Source: Betaproteobacteria bacterium | GTDB lineage: Bacteria; Pseudomonadota; Gammaproteobacteria; Burkholderiales; Burkholderiaceae_C | NCBI GenBank assembly: GCA_005882155.1 | Contig: VBCQ01000291.1 | Coordinates: forward strand, 1-6,250 | Direction of reading: 5' to 3' | DNA length: 6,250 bases | Shown: piece by piece, positions 6,021 through 6,250 of the stretch | Layout: every line of letters begins with the position of its first letter | How positions within the stretch are numbered: the first letter of the stretch is position 1 | Made by a program: the position numbers and the translations under genes | Notes under the pieces: generated by a model | Databases searched by the model: none | What the model was told of the DNA's origin: nothing | What the model saw: only the letters and a program-made list of their open reading frames with translations

Positions 6021-6250
6021 CTACGGCGTCGTGTCTGACATCGCTCGCTTGAGGAACTTGTCCATTCGCTCCCAGTAGTCGGCCTCGGCCGCTGGCAGAT
6101 AGAAGCCGTGGTACTCATCACCGTAAAGCACCCATTCGACCTTCACACCGGCGTTCTCCGCGGCACTGCGAAACTGCTGAGCATGGACGATTGGCACACG
6201 TCGGTCGCGACCACCATGCGCCAGCATCACCGGCACTTTGATTCGCGCTA
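6021..6250 (-). CDS. C-terminal end of an S9-type alpha/beta hydrolase (partial)
   Basis: About 76 codons of the gene's 3' end are present; the frame stays open through the right edge, reading ARIKVPVMLAHGGRDRRVPI before the helical part. This is the last portion of a prolyl-oligopeptidase-like (peptidase S9) or related alpha/beta hydrolase. PVMLAHGGRDRRVP holds the acidic member of the triad (Asp, codon 6206-6204), and YGDEYHGF holds the catalytic His (codon 6110-6108). A final helix with a YWERMDKFLKRAM pattern is usual for these proteins, which often end in a phrase like 'fy.rv..FL..hl'. The nucleophile Ser lies outside the window, so peptidase cannot be told from esterase or acyl-peptide hydrolase. 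A GTG at 6236 is not the start, because the strand before it is part of the same fold. It may share a transcript with the small exported protein gene downstream. Confidence 0.85.
   Translation of the reverse strand, partial: ARIKVPVMLAHGGRDRRVPIVHAQQFRSAAENAGVKVEWVLYGDEYHGFYLPAAEADYWERMDKFLKRAMSDTTP

Overview
The window is GC-rich, gene-dense DNA with short intergenic gaps. Protein style suggests a betaproteobacterium, probably order Burkholderiales. The evidence is the form of the UvrD helicase, a small exported protein of a type common in that order, and a dispersed palindrome whose translation contains RPEPVEG. That assignment comes from memory of such proteins and is not proven by a marker gene. 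I saw no tRNA, rRNA, CRISPR array, transposase or phage gene.

Layout. Positions 1-16 hold only the first five codons of a minus-strand gene that runs off the left edge. Positions 65-751 carry a minus-strand gene for a probable exported protein with a CxxC motif. It diverges from a plus-strand cluster of three closely packed genes: a UvrD-type DNA helicase (773-3154), a divergent class 2 dihydroorotate dehydrogenase-like flavoprotein (3172-4290), and a nitroreductase-fold protein of the Acg/Rv3131 type with a Tat-like N-terminus (4287-5462). The gaps are 17 nt and then a 4-base ATGA overlap, so the last two genes are probably translationally coupled. Convergent to this cluster are two minus-strand genes: a small exported protein rich in Trp, His and Arg at its tail (5490-5894), and the C-terminal end of an S9-type alpha/beta hydrolase (6021 to the right edge).

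Three points stand out. First, a 47-bp imperfect palindrome of the REP type lies in frame inside uvrD and adds about 16 residues to a linker between helicase motifs IV and V, without breaking any motif. Second, the dihydroorotate dehydrogenase-like protein keeps the class 2 N-terminal and C-terminal signatures, but has Cys where class 2 enzymes have the catalytic Ser and has lost several substrate- and FMN-site residues. It may therefore not be the housekeeping PyrD. Third, it is coupled to a probably exported nitroreductase-fold protein, making a two-flavoprotein pair whose substrate is unknown. UvrD acts in DNA repair, and no functional link between it and the flavoprotein pair is evident beyond co-transcription.
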